Source: Streptomyces hydrogenans (GTDB lineage: Bacteria > Actinomycetota > Actinomycetes > Streptomycetales > Streptomycetaceae). Taken from it: DNA of 64,000 nt. The stretch lies in contig NZ_BNBS01000027.1 in the NCBI RefSeq assembly GCF_014656075.1, positions 1 to 64,000 on the forward strand, read 5' to 3'. A program made the position numbers and the translations under genes. This document shows, piece after piece, positions 1 through 8,261 of this stretch (position 1 is its first letter; every line of letters begins with the position of its first letter). A model generated the notes under the pieces. That model ran no database searches. It saw only the letters and a program-made list of their open reading frames with translations, and was not told the origin of the DNA.

Positions 1-1026
1 ACCCACACCATGCACAACATCCTCACCCTGCGCGGCGCCCAGGTCCGCGACGCCCACGCCTGGGCCGGCTACCTCACCGAGTCCATCGGCCTCTACACCG
101 GGGCCGCCGACGTCGCCTTCGCCTCCCACCACTGGCCCACCTGGGGCAACGACACCATCGTCGAGCTCCTCACCCACCAGCGGGACCTCTACGGCTACCT
201 GCACGACCAGACCGTCCGCCAGATCAACCGGGGCCTGACCGGCACCGAGATCGCCGAGACCTTCCGCCTCCCGCCCGCGCTCGAAGGGGTCTGGGCGAAC
301 CGCGGCTACTACGGCTCGCTCAGCCACAACGTCAAGGCCGTCTACCAGCGCTACATGGGCTGGTTCGACGGCAACCCCGCCCACCTGTGGGAGCACCCGC
401 CGGCCGAGGAGGCCCGCCGCTGGGTGGAGACCCTCGGCGGCCAGGCGGCGGTCCGGGCCCGGGCCCGGCACTACGCCGACCGCGGCGACCTCCGCTTCGC
501 CGTCACCCTGCTCAACCACGCCGTCTTCGACGACCCGCGGAACGAACGCTCCCGCCGTCAGCTGGCCGAGCTGTACACCCGCCTCGGCCGCAAGGCGGAG
601 AACGCCGTCTGGCGGAACTTCTACCTCACCGCCGCCCAGGAACTGCTGCACGGGATCACCCCGCACGCCACCGCCTCCCTCGGCCCCGACATGTACCTGG
701 CGCTCACCGTCGGGCAGATCGTCGACAGCATGGCCGTACGGGTCGACGGCCCCCGCGCCTGGTCGCTCCGGCTCGTCCTGGACTGGCACATCGGCGACAC
801 GTACTGGCACCTGCGCCTCGTCAACGGACTGCTGACCTGGACCAGCGACGACCGGCCCGCGCCGGACGCCGCCCTGACCCTGACGATGACCCGGCCGCAG
901 CTGCTGCGGCTGCTCGCCGGCCAGGGCACCGCGGGCATCACCATGGACGGCGACCGGACCGTGCTCTCCCGGCTCCTCGGCGTCCTCGACACGCCCGAGC
1001 CGGACTTCCCGATCGTGACGCCGTGA
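1..1026 (+). CDS. Alkyl sulfatase (class III, SdsA1/BDS1 family), C-terminal part
   Basis: The frame is open from base 1, so the gene begins upstream of the window. The visible ~340 residues match the non-catalytic half of class III alkyl sulfatases, which release sulfate from alkyl sulfates such as SDS. Seen here are the stretch TLRGAQVRDA, the family-typical ASHHWPTWGND and GYYGSLSHNVKAVYQRY (alkyl sulfatase dimerisation domain), and a C-terminal SCP2-like lipid-binding domain from about residue 210. The zinc-binding metallo-beta-lactamase domain would lie in the missing 5' part. The ATG at 10 is internal and not the start. Family assignment is firm; substrate is inferred from the family. 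Confidence 0.9.
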   Translation, partial: THTMHNILTLRGAQVRDAHAWAGYLTESIGLYTGAADVAFASHHWPTWGNDTIVELLTHQRDLYGYLHDQTVRQINRGLTGTEIAETFRLPPALEGVWANRGYYGSLSHNVKAVYQRYMGWFDGNPAHLWEHPPAEEARRWVETLGGQAAVRARARHYADRGDLRFAVTLLNHAVFDDPRNERSRRQLAELYTRLGRKAENAVWRNFYLTAAQELLHGITPHATASLGPDMYLALTVGQIVDSMAVRVDGPRAWSLRLVLDWHIGDTYWHLRLVNGLLTWTSDDRPAPDAALTLTMTRPQLLRLLAGQGTAGITMDGDRTVLSRLLGVLDTPEPDFPIVTP

Positions 1027-1056
1027 CGGGCCGGGGCCCCGACCGCCCCGGGCCCG
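1027..1056. terminator. Imperfect GC hairpin between convergent genes
   Basis: Arms at 1027-1037 and 1045-1056 pair with one bulged G. The hairpin sits between the stop of the alkyl sulfatase and the stop of the convergent TOPRIM gene. Placement suits a bidirectional terminator. Confidence 0.45.
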
Positions 1057-1057
1057 C

Positions 1058-1675
1058 TCAGAGGGAGGCGAGGAGGTCGTCGAGCGGGGCCGGTACGCGG
1101 CCGAGGTCCAGGCCCTCGACGAGGACGCGGCCGTAGCGGATCTTCCGTCCCGAGGTCGTGCCGAGGAAGCGGCGCATCCGCGGCAGCGGGCCGCGGTCGC
1201 GCTGGGCGGGCTGGTTCAGGAAGGTGCGCAGGGCCCGGCCCTCCCCCTCGGCGTCGACGAGTTCGCCGACCCGGTCCACGCCGAGGGCCCGGATCAGTTC
1301 GTCCTCCAGGTCGGCGACGCAGACGAAGAAACCGTCCGGATCCGCCCCCGCGGCGGCCAGGCCGCGGGCGTAGTGGGCGCGCTCCGCCTCGTCGCACAGG
1401 CCGGTGAGGCGCAGGCCGAGGCCGGACGGGCCGAGGAGCCGGGCGTGCCGGGCGGCGTTGGTGGCGCCGTTCATGGAGAGCACGCCGACGCCCTCGGCGG
1501 CGAGGTCACGACCCCGGCGGGCGGCCAGGGCCTCGACGGCGGCGACGTCGCTGCGCCCCTCCAGGAGCACCACGGTGCGCACGGGCAGGCGGGCGGCGAG
1601 GTCGCGCGCGGTGTCGCCCGGTCCGCCGGCCGCCCAGGCGGTGACGGCGGTCCGGAAGGCGTCCATGTCGGTCAT
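1058..1675 (-). CDS. Stand-alone TOPRIM (OLD-type) nucleotidyl transferase/hydrolase domain protein
   Basis: 205 residues. The segment VVLLEGRSDVAAVEAL near residue 35 carries the conserved Glu of a TOPRIM fold, and LCDEAERAHY further on supplies the acidic pair. OLD-family nucleases carry this domain behind an ABC-type ATPase; here there is no ATPase domain, nor one next door. The role is therefore probably metal-dependent phosphotransfer or nucleic-acid cleavage, but the substrate is unknown. The start at 1675 lacks a clear ribosome site; an ATG at 1666 is an alternative. Stand-alone proteins of this kind occur in streptomycetes. It is convergent with the alkyl sulfatase gene. Confidence 0.7.
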   Translation of the reverse strand: MTDMDAFRTAVTAWAAGGPGDTARDLAARLPVRTVVLLEGRSDVAAVEALAARRGRDLAAEGVGVLSMNGATNAARHARLLGPSGLGLRLTGLCDEAERAHYARGLAAAGADPDGFFVCVADLEDELIRALGVDRVGELVDAEGEGRALRTFLNQPAQRDRGPLPRMRRFLGTTSGRKIRYGRVLVEGLDLGRVPAPLDDLLASL

Positions 1676-1736
1676 GGGAGGAGTCTGGGCGCCGGACGGC
1701 CCGGACGGTACCGGTTTTCCGCCGGGCGCGGCGGGC

Positions 1737-2225
1737 TCAGTAGCGCAGGGCGCTCGCGACCGTGGGGGTCACGGAGCCGGAGAGCTTGTGGGTGCTGCGG
1801 GCGGTGCCGTCGCCCGGCTTTCCGGCGGGCACGTCCGAGATCGTGAGGACCACGGCGTCGAGCAGCTTGCCGTCGCCGTCCTCGAACCGCACCTGGATGG
1901 CGAAGGACCGGGACGCGTCGTCGGTGTTGCGCACGGTGACCGGGACGGTGGTGCGTCCGTCGGCGTCGGTGGCGGGGTCGCCGAGCTCCACCTCGTCCTT
2001 GGCGTCGACGCCGTCCTTGATCTCCGCCATCTGCGCCTCGGCCTTGTCGGCCGCCTCGGAGGCGGCGTCCGTGACGCCCTCGGCGGCGGAGGCCACCGCC
2101 GAGGCGGCCTCGCTGACCGCCCCCGACACGGGGTTGTCGCCGTCGTCGGAGCAGCCCGCCGTGCCCATCAGGACGGCTCCCGCCAGCAGGCCGCCCGCGG
2201 CGCCCCGTACCCAGCGTCCGGTCAT
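1737..2225 (-). CDS. Secreted lipoprotein with beta-sandwich-like C-terminal domain
   Basis: 162 residues from the ATG at 2225, chosen because GAGGGAGAC lies at ribosome-site distance; the frame is open 45 nt further but without a site. The N terminus is a lipoprotein signal: Arg residues, a hydrophobic stretch and lipobox TAGC with Cys25. An Ala/Glu-rich segment of about 45 residues follows, probably a helical spacer. The C-terminal ~90 residues (TTVPVTVRNTDD, FAIQVRFEDGDGKLLD) look like the FxLYD-type domain of extracytoplasmic lipoproteins. It is probably anchored on the outer face of the membrane. No enzymatic motif is visible; function unknown. Confidence 0.75.
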   Translation of the reverse strand: MTGRWVRGAAGGLLAGAVLMGTAGCSDDGDNPVSGAVSEAASAVASAAEGVTDAASEAADKAEAQMAEIKDGVDAKDEVELGDPATDADGRTTVPVTVRNTDDASRSFAIQVRFEDGDGKLLDAVVLTISDVPAGKPGDGTARSTHKLSGSVTPTVASALRY

Positions 2226-2307
2226 CTCGTGGTCTCCCTCGGCTCGCCCGTCCTCGTCGGAGCCAGTCAACGGCAGCGTCCGGCACCCCGCATCCCGGGA
2301 CCGGCGT

Positions 2308-4575
2308 TCAGCGGGGGCCGAGGGCGATGACGGCGATGTCGTCGGCGAGGTGGTGGGTCCAGTCGCGGACGTCGTCGTCGAGGTGGCGGACCAGGTCGTC
2401 GGGCGTGTGCCGGCCGACGGAGACGAGCCGCTCGGCCAGGGGGTAGAACTCGCCGCTGGAGTTCCGCGCCTCGCTGAGGCCGTCGGTGTGGGTGAGCAGG
2501 GTGGCGCCGGGGTCGAGGGAGACCTGGTGGGGCCGTACGGCTCCGGCGGCGTCCAGCAGCCCGAAGCCGAGCGGGAGGACGGCGGGGACGTCCAGCTCGC
2601 GGGTGCGCGCGGGACCGACCTCCAGCGGGGCGAGGTGACCGCAGTTCACCACGTGGAGGTCCTGGGAGGGGCCGGAGTGCTGGAGGAGGAGGGCGGTGGC
2701 GAAGAGCTCCTCGTCGCCGCGGGCCAGGGCGGCCCGCCGGACCTGGCGGTCCAGGGAGGCGGCGACCTCGCCGAGGTCCTCGGTCTCGTGGGCCCGGCTG
2801 CGGAAGCAGCCCAGGAGGTCGGTGACGGTCTGGACGGCCTGGAGGCCCTTGCCGCGCACGTCGCCGATGAGGATGCGGGTGCCGTAGGGGGTGTCGAGGG
2901 CTTCGAGGAAGTCGCCGCCGATCGCGGTGCCGGCGGTCGCGGGACGGTACAGGCCGGCGAGGCGCAGGCCGCCCAGCCGGGACGGGATGGGGTGGAGCAC
3001 CGCGCACTGGAGGGCGCTGGCGGTCTCGCGGGTCCGGGTCAGCCGCTCGGTCTGCTCGCGGCGCGACCAGGCGACGGCCCCGGCGGCCGCGCCCACGCCG
3101 AGGGCGACGATCACGCTCATGGGCTGGCTGGTGTCGGCGTCCACCATCACGTACTGGAGGACCGAGGCGGCGGCCACGACGAGGGCGACGACGGGCCGGC
3201 CCAGGGCGAGCGCGGCGACCGCGACCACGATCGTGCCGACCCACAGCAGCTCGCGCGCCTCGGTCGGCAACGGCATGGGCCCCAGGGCGGAGGTGTAGGG
3301 CAGCGCCTGGGCGGCGGCGGTGCCGACCAGGATCGCCACGGGCAGCAGGGCCGCGTTCACGCCCAGGTGCGGGCGGGGGACGGCGGCGAGGAAGCGGGCC
3401 ATCTGCGGGGCGGCGGCCAGCATGGTGCCGAAGCCGACGAGGGTGACGACGGCGAAGCCGCCGACCAGGGCGTGCGAGGCGTGGTCGACCAGGGCGTGCA
3501 GCAGCGCCAGCCCGAGCGCGGCCAGCGGCAGCCCGAGGGAGGCCCCGGCCAGCGGGGAGACGTTCCGGTGACGGATCAGGAGGCAGGCGGCGGCGCCGCC
3601 GACGCCGAAGGCGGAGAGCACGAGCGCCGTGATCCAGCCGGCGAAGCCCACGGCGGAGACCAGCGTGGGCACGGCCATGGTGAGGACGACCTGGGTGAAG
3701 CCGAGGGCGAGGCCCGCGACCAGCGCCCCGGTCCACACGGCACCGGGCACCTGCTCGGCCCTGCGGCGCTCGGGGGCGCGGCGCAGGGCCCTGGCCCGGG
3801 CCGCGGCGCAGGCGAGCACGGCGGCGGCGAGCAGGGCGCCGACCCTGAGGTCCTGCCAGCCCCAGAGCGGGGCGAGCTGGAGGGCGGCCGCCAGGCTGAC
3901 CGCGCCCAGCACGCGGGCGAGGGTGCGGACGGCGTCGGGCAGGGCCTCGCGGGCGAGCGGCCCCGCCTCGGGGAGCAGCCGGCGGACGAGCAGCAGGGCG
4001 GCGGCCGCCGCGGCGGCCATGAGGGCGGCGGTGATCCGCCAGCCGGTGAGGGCGGCGGCGTGCGGGGCGAGGTTGACCGCGAGCACGAAGCCGGCGGACA
4101 TGGCGGCGAGCCAGCCGCCCATGATCCGCCGGATCCGGCCGGGCATGGAGACGGTGGCCATGAAGGCGAGGCAGGAGACGAAGACGGCGGCGAGCGCGGC
4201 GGCGACCACGATCCGGCCGAGCACGTAGGTGGCGGGGTCGAAGGAGACGGCGAGGGCGGCGGAGCCGAGGCAGAGCGCCGCGAGGGAAGCGGTGAGGGTG
4301 GCCCGGCGGCCCTTGAGGTCGCCGGCCCTGCCGGTGACCGCGAGGACGCCGATGGCGAGGCAGGCGCCGGCGATCTGGGCGACGGCGTTGTCCTCGGCGG
4401 TGACGCCGAGGTCGGTGTGGACGAGGGGGGCCACGGCCGCGTTCATGGCGGGCGCGACGACGTACAGTGCGGCGACCAGGGCCAGAACCAGCCCGATCAC
4501 CCGGGGGGAGACGGCGTGGCCGCTCCCCGGCGCCGGTGCGGCACCCGCCCGGTACGGCGTGGTGGTGCCGGTCAT
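2308..4575 (-). CDS. MFS-type membrane domain fused to SpoIIE/PP2C serine phosphatase
   Basis: 755 residues from the ATG at 4575, which has AGGAGG 8 nt upstream; the frame is open to 4656. The first ~510 residues are a polytopic membrane domain with an MFS motif A-like loop (GDLKGRR) and probably 12-14 helices, resembling drug:H+ antiporters. A cytoplasmic SpoIIE-type PP2C phosphatase follows, with the metal-binding motifs GGDF, GDVRGKG, THTDGLSEARN and DDIAV all present. PP2C proteins of this type usually dephosphorylate anti-anti-sigma factors and carry PAS or GAF sensors. Here the sensor seems to have been replaced by a transporter fold, suggesting transport-coupled or ligand-gated control of a sigma-factor switch. 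The small STAS-like gene at 5857 is a possible partner. Confidence 0.85.
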   Translation of the reverse strand: MTGTTTPYRAGAAPAPGSGHAVSPRVIGLVLALVAALYVVAPAMNAAVAPLVHTDLGVTAEDNAVAQIAGACLAIGVLAVTGRAGDLKGRRATLTASLAALCLGSAALAVSFDPATYVLGRIVVAAALAAVFVSCLAFMATVSMPGRIRRIMGGWLAAMSAGFVLAVNLAPHAAALTGWRITAALMAAAAAAALLLVRRLLPEAGPLAREALPDAVRTLARVLGAVSLAAALQLAPLWGWQDLRVGALLAAAVLACAAARARALRRAPERRRAEQVPGAVWTGALVAGLALGFTQVVLTMAVPTLVSAVGFAGWITALVLSAFGVGGAAACLLIRHRNVSPLAGASLGLPLAALGLALLHALVDHASHALVGGFAVVTLVGFGTMLAAAPQMARFLAAVPRPHLGVNAALLPVAILVGTAAAQALPYTSALGPMPLPTEARELLWVGTIVVAVAALALGRPVVALVVAAASVLQYVMVDADTSQPMSVIVALGVGAAAGAVAWSRREQTERLTRTRETASALQCAVLHPIPSRLGGLRLAGLYRPATAGTAIGGDFLEALDTPYGTRILIGDVRGKGLQAVQTVTDLLGCFRSRAHETEDLGEVAASLDRQVRRAALARGDEELFATALLLQHSGPSQDLHVVNCGHLAPLEVGPARTRELDVPAVLPLGFGLLDAAGAVRPHQVSLDPGATLLTHTDGLSEARNSSGEFYPLAERLVSVGRHTPDDLVRHLDDDVRDWTHHLADDIAVIALGPR

Positions 4576-4636
4576 CGACAGGACCTCCTCGTGTTCCCCC
4601 GTGGACTTCCCCACCCACGAGGGTGGCAGCGAAGAG

Positions 4637-4648
4637 GTATGCGCATAC
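4637..4648. promoter_or_regulatory. 12-bp palindrome upstream of MFS-SpoIIE gene
   Basis: Perfect palindrome GTATGCGCATAC, about 62 bp upstream of the start codon at 4575, in a locally AT-richer stretch. Likely an operator or part of the promoter; the regulator is unknown. Confidence 0.35.
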
Positions 4649-4673
4649 AGGGACAAAAGACCTTAAAGTCGTA

Positions 4674-4735
4674 TCAATGCGTGGTGGCGTCGGCCCCGGT
4701 CCCCTCAATGCGTGGTGGCGTCGGCCCCGGTCCCC
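4674..4735. repeat. Perfect 31-bp tandem duplication over the 3' end of the LLM gene
   Basis: Positions 4674-4704 and 4705-4735 are identical. The right copy contains the last codons and stop codon of the LLM oxidoreductase (minus strand). The left copy lies just past the stop, so the duplication does not change the protein. Confidence 0.9.
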
Positions 4736-5700
4736 CAGGCCGCGCGGAGGGCGGGCAGCAGGGTGGTGCGGGCCCATTCCAGGAAGGGGGCCTGGTGCCC
4801 GCCGCCGATCTGGACGAGCGCGAGGTCGGTGAAGCCGGCCCGCCGGTAGGCGTCGGCGGCCTCGACGACCGCGCCCGGGTCGTCGCCACAGGGGATCGCC
4901 CCTGCCACGTCCTCGGGCGTGACGTGCCGGGTGGCCTGGGCGAAGCCGGCCGGGAGCGGCAGCTCGGGGTTGACCCGCCAGCCGCCGAGCGACCAGCGGA
5001 ACTGCTCGTGGGCGCGGGCCACGGCGGCGTCCCGGTCGGTGTCGTAGCAGAGCGCGAGCTGGCCGATCCTCGGCTTTCCGGTGCCGCCGTGCCGGTCGAA
5101 GTCCTCGGTGAGGTCGCGGCGCGGCTCGACGGCGACGAGGAGGTCCGCACGGCGGCCGGCCAGCGCGCAGGAGCGCGGTCCCGAGGCGGCGATGCCGAGC
5201 GGGGGCGGCCGGTCGGGCAGGTCCCAGAGGCGGGCGGCGGTCACGTCGAAGTGGCGCCCGTGGTAGGTGACGTCCTCGCCGGCGAAGAGGGCGCGGATGA
5301 TGTCGACGGCCTCCTCCAGGCGTTCCAGCCGGGTCCGGGCGGTGGGCCAGCCGGCTCCGGTGACGTGTTCGTTGAGGTTCTCGCCGGAGCCGAGGCCCAG
5401 CCGGAAGCGGCCCTCGGAGAGCAGCTGCACCGTCGCCGCCTTCTGCGCGACGACCGCCGGGTGGTAGCGGAAGGTCGGGCAGGTCACGAAGGTCATCAGC
5501 GGGATGCGGGTGGTGGCCTGGGCGGCCGCCCCCAGCACGCTCCAGGCGTACGGCGAGTGCCCCTGCGCGTCGAGCCACGGGAAGTAGTGGTCGGACACCA
5601 CGGAGAAGTCGAAGCCGACCCGTTCCGCCTCGACCACGTGGTCGACCAGCTCACGCGGGCCCGCCTGCTCGGTCATCATCGTGTAGCCGAAATGTGTCAT
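4705..5700 (-). CDS. LLM-class F420-dependent oxidoreductase (glucose-6-phosphate dehydrogenase-like)
   Basis: 331 residues from the ATG at 5700; the frame continues upstream, but MTHFGYTMMTEQA is the usual N terminus of this subfamily. It is a luciferase-like TIM barrel. The segment FSVVSDHYFPW, the stretch GRFRLGLGSGENLNEHV and the C-terminal QIGG are typical of the TIGR03557-type F420 group. These enzymes transfer hydride between cofactor F420 and small substrates; family resemblance to F420-dependent glucose-6-phosphate dehydrogenase does not fix the substrate. The cofactor is inferred from the family. The 3' end carries a 31-bp tandem duplication. Confidence 0.85.
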   Translation of the reverse strand: MTHFGYTMMTEQAGPRELVDHVVEAERVGFDFSVVSDHYFPWLDAQGHSPYAWSVLGAAAQATTRIPLMTFVTCPTFRYHPAVVAQKAATVQLLSEGRFRLGLGSGENLNEHVTGAGWPTARTRLERLEEAVDIIRALFAGEDVTYHGRHFDVTAARLWDLPDRPPPLGIAASGPRSCALAGRRADLLVAVEPRRDLTEDFDRHGGTGKPRIGQLALCYDTDRDAAVARAHEQFRWSLGGWRVNPELPLPAGFAQATRHVTPEDVAGAIPCGDDPGAVVEAADAYRRAGFTDLALVQIGGGHQAPFLEWARTTLLPALRAAWGTGADATTH

Positions 5701-5816
5701 GCGCGGCGCCTTGCCGGAGCCGCCCGCCCGTAAACGGAAGCCGGGCGACCGGCCGGACCGGCGCCGCCCCGCACGTGGTCGCGCGGCGGGCACCGCGGCG
5801 GGATTCGGCCCCCGCC

Positions 5817-5848
5817 GTCCCGCCGGGCGGGGCTCCGCCCGGCGGGAC
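5817..5848. terminator. Strong 14-bp hairpin after the STAS-like gene
   Basis: Arms 5817-5830 and 5835-5848 are perfectly complementary around a 4-nt loop. The hairpin lies 9 nt past the stop codon of the minus-strand gene at 5857, so it should terminate that transcript. There is no U-tract, as is usual in streptomycetes. Confidence 0.8.
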
Positions 5849-5856
5849 GGGGCGGG

Positions 5857-6129
5857 CTACTCGCGGAGCCGGGCCGCCGCGGCCCTGACCGCCCTGACGA
5901 CGGTGAGGGGTATGCGGACGTTCTCGCAGAAGCGGCGGACGCGGGAGAGCACGCTCAGGGAGGCGGGCGAGGGGTCCGCGGTGGAGAGCTGGACCCGGAC
6001 GAGCCGGGGCCGGTGGGCCAGGGCCAGGGCCTGGGCCTCCAGGTCGGCCGCGGACCGGCTGGTGAGAGCGAGGTCGCCCGGGAGCGACAGGTGCAGGACG
6101 CCCTCTTCGAAGGCGTGGCCGATGAGCAT
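5857..6129 (-). CDS. Small STAS-like protein (anti-sigma antagonist fold)
   Basis: 90 residues from the ATG at 6129, which has AAGGAGG 5 nt upstream. The layout (VLHLSLPGDLALTSRSAADLEAQALAL, then PRLVRVQLS) matches the beta-alpha-beta start of STAS domains. The region after the second strand (TADPSPASLSVLSRVRRFCENV) aligns with the helix that carries the phosphorylatable Ser in SpoIIAA-type proteins. Streptomycetes have many such proteins acting in partner-switching with anti-sigma kinases and PP2C phosphatases. It may work with the PP2C fusion at 2308, but this rests on proximity alone. Confidence 0.55.
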   Translation of the reverse strand: MLIGHAFEEGVLHLSLPGDLALTSRSAADLEAQALALAHRPRLVRVQLSTADPSPASLSVLSRVRRFCENVRIPLTVVRAVRAAAARLRE

Positions 6130-6152
6130 GGCCGCCTCCTTCCGTCGTACGC

Positions 6153-6180
6153 CGTCCCACCGCCCGGAGGCGGTGGGACG
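6153..6180. terminator. 12-bp hairpin between ABC exporter gene and STAS-like gene
   Basis: Arms 6153-6164 and 6169-6180 pair perfectly around CGGA. It lies 24 nt upstream of the STAS-like start and 136 nt past the ABC gene stop. It could end the ABC transcript or be a 5'-leader stem of the next gene. Confidence 0.6.
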
Positions 6181-6315
6181 GACGGTTTCCGTCAAGGCGT
6201 TGTGCCGGGCACGCTGGCACCAGGCTGGCAGACGCGGACCGTGTCCGCACCCGCACGGCCCGCAGCCGCCGGGCCGGCGGCCCGGGCGAATCCGCTGGTC
6301 GGAGGGGTCACGGGG

Positions 6316-8154
6316 TCAGCGGGACACGGTGGCCTCCGGGCTGGTCCGGTCGCCGTCGGCCCCGGCCCCTTCGAGGAAGCCGCCCGACTGGTGCCGCCAC
6401 AGCTTGGCGTAGGTGCCGTCGGCGGCGAGCAGTTCGTGGTGGCCGCCCTGTTCGACGATCCGGCCGCGGTCGAGGACGACGAGCCGGTCCATCCCGGCGA
6501 CCGTGGACAGCCGGTGTGCGACGACGAGCGCGGTCCGGCCCTCCATCAGCCGCCACAGGGCGTCCTGGACGAGGAGTTCGCTCTCGGAGTCGAGGGCGCT
6601 GGTCGCCTCGTCGAGCAGCAGGACCGGCGCGTCGCGCAGGATCGCCCGGGCGAGCGCGACCCGCTGCCGCTGCCCGCCGGAGAGCTTCACCCCGCGCTCG
6701 CCGACCAGGGTGTCGAAGCCCTCGGGCAGCGCGTCGGCGAACTCGGTGACGTGGGCGGCCTCGGCGGCCCGGCGGACCTCCGCCTCGGTGGCCCCGGGGC
6801 GGGCGAAGGCGATGTTCTCCCGGAGGGTGCGGTGGAACATCGCCGGGTCCTGCGGGACCGAGGCGATGAGGCCGCGCAGGTCCGACTGGCGCATGCGGCT
6901 GATGTCCTGACCGCCGATCAGGATCCGTCCGCCGTCGACGTCGGTCATCCGCAGCAGCAGCCGGGTGAGGGTGGTCTTGCCGCCGCCGGAGCGGCCGACG
7001 AAGCCGACCTTGGTGCCGTCGGGCACGTCCAGGTCGAGCCCCTCGAAGAGCGGCTTCGCGCCCCGGTGGGCGAAGTGCACCCCTTCGAAGCGGACCGCGC
7101 CGGACCGGCCCGCGAGCGCCTCCGGGGCGGGCGGGTCGAGCACCGTCGGCGGCTCCAGGAGGAGTTCGGTGAACTGGGCCGCCTCCGTCATGGAGCTCTC
7201 CAGCCGCCGGTAGATCTGGTTGAACTCGAACATGATCCGGGTGGCGTTGGCGTAGTACGTGAACGCCACGATGATCGCCTCCACGCCCCGCTCCCCCGCG
7301 CCGAGCATCAGCGCGAGCACCAGCCCCAGCACGTTGGTGAGGACCGAGAGCGGCGCGACCAGGGTGTCGATGCGCAGGTTGCCGTAGTCCCAGGAGCGCA
7401 GGGTGATCCGCCGTGACTCGGCGACGCGCGAGCGGTGTTCGTCGGCCTCGCGCCGCTCGGCGGCGAAGGAGCGGACGCTGTCCATGTTGGTGAGCACGTC
7501 GGCGACGTGCCCGGAGACCCGGGCGATGGCCTTCTCGCGGTCGGCGACGATCCGCTGCCGGCGCCGCACCAGCGGGAAGACGCAGAACCCGGTGAGCGCG
7601 ATCATGACCAGCAGGCCGACCACGAGCGTCGGGTCGTACTGCCACAGGACCACCGAGGCGAACAGCAGCGGGACGAGGCTGCCCATCACCTGGAAGGTCA
7701 GGGTGTCGACGAAGTCCTCGAACCGGGAGGCGAAGCTGATGACCCGCTTGGTCAGCGAGCCGGCGAAGTTGTCGTGGAAGAAGGCGGCGTCCTTGGCGAG
7801 GAGTTCGTCCATGCCCACGACGTAGAGGTGCTCGATGCCCCGGGCGTCGAGCCGGTTGAGGCAGTGGAAGCCGACCCGCCACAGCGCCTCGCCGAGCAGC
7901 AGGACGGCGGCGAACACCAGCGCGTAGGGCAGCACCGCGGAGAAGGTGGTGGGGCCGCCGTCGGCGACCCGGCCGACGAGTTTGGCGACCACGAGCGGAG
8001 CGAGGTACTGGATCCCGATGTTGCCGAGCGCCGGCAGCAGCAGCGCGGGCACGGCCACCCGCCGGAGCCGGACCAGCTCTCCCCCGTAATGGCGGAGCGC
8101 GAGGCGGACGGAGCCTTTGCCCGGTCCGCCGTCGCGTTGTTCTGACGTTCCCAT
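6316..8154 (-). CDS. ABC exporter half-transporter (membrane domain plus ATPase)
   Basis: 612 residues from the ATG at 8154, which has GGAAGG 5 nt upstream. Residues ~25-320 are a six-helix exporter membrane domain. The ATPase follows with all motifs present: Walker A GRSGGGKTT (Lys near residue 393), Q-loop SVPQDPAMF, signature LSGGQRQR, Walker B VLLLDEATSALD and switch His in VVAHRLST. Single-chain half-transporters work as dimers exporting drugs, lipids or peptides; cargo is not evident. An alpha/beta hydrolase gene lies 107 bp upstream on the same strand, so the two may be co-transcribed. Confidence 0.92.
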   Translation of the reverse strand: MGTSEQRDGGPGKGSVRLALRHYGGELVRLRRVAVPALLLPALGNIGIQYLAPLVVAKLVGRVADGGPTTFSAVLPYALVFAAVLLLGEALWRVGFHCLNRLDARGIEHLYVVGMDELLAKDAAFFHDNFAGSLTKRVISFASRFEDFVDTLTFQVMGSLVPLLFASVVLWQYDPTLVVGLLVMIALTGFCVFPLVRRRQRIVADREKAIARVSGHVADVLTNMDSVRSFAAERREADEHRSRVAESRRITLRSWDYGNLRIDTLVAPLSVLTNVLGLVLALMLGAGERGVEAIIVAFTYYANATRIMFEFNQIYRRLESSMTEAAQFTELLLEPPTVLDPPAPEALAGRSGAVRFEGVHFAHRGAKPLFEGLDLDVPDGTKVGFVGRSGGGKTTLTRLLLRMTDVDGGRILIGGQDISRMRQSDLRGLIASVPQDPAMFHRTLRENIAFARPGATEAEVRRAAEAAHVTEFADALPEGFDTLVGERGVKLSGGQRQRVALARAILRDAPVLLLDEATSALDSESELLVQDALWRLMEGRTALVVAHRLSTVAGMDRLVVLDRGRIVEQGGHHELLAADGTYAKLWRHQSGGFLEGAGADGDRTSPEATVSR

Positions 8155-8261
8155 CACGACCTTCCGTCGTCGTTCCGATACGTTCGGTGACGGAGTGTGG
8201 CGGAGGGCGGGCGCGCCGGTCCACGGGTTTTCCGGCCGGGCGCGGACCGGAGGGCGTACGG

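Noticed and set aside
2267..5578. A 1103-codon minus-strand open frame
   Set aside because: Overlaps two clearly coding frames on the same strand and encodes Arg/Pro-rich nonsense.
1762..5733. A 1323-codon plus-strand open frame
   Set aside because: It lies antisense to the lipoprotein, MFS-SpoIIE and LLM genes, is dominated by Gly/Arg/Ala/Glu low complexity, has no family motif and no ribosome site; a typical shadow of high-GC genes.
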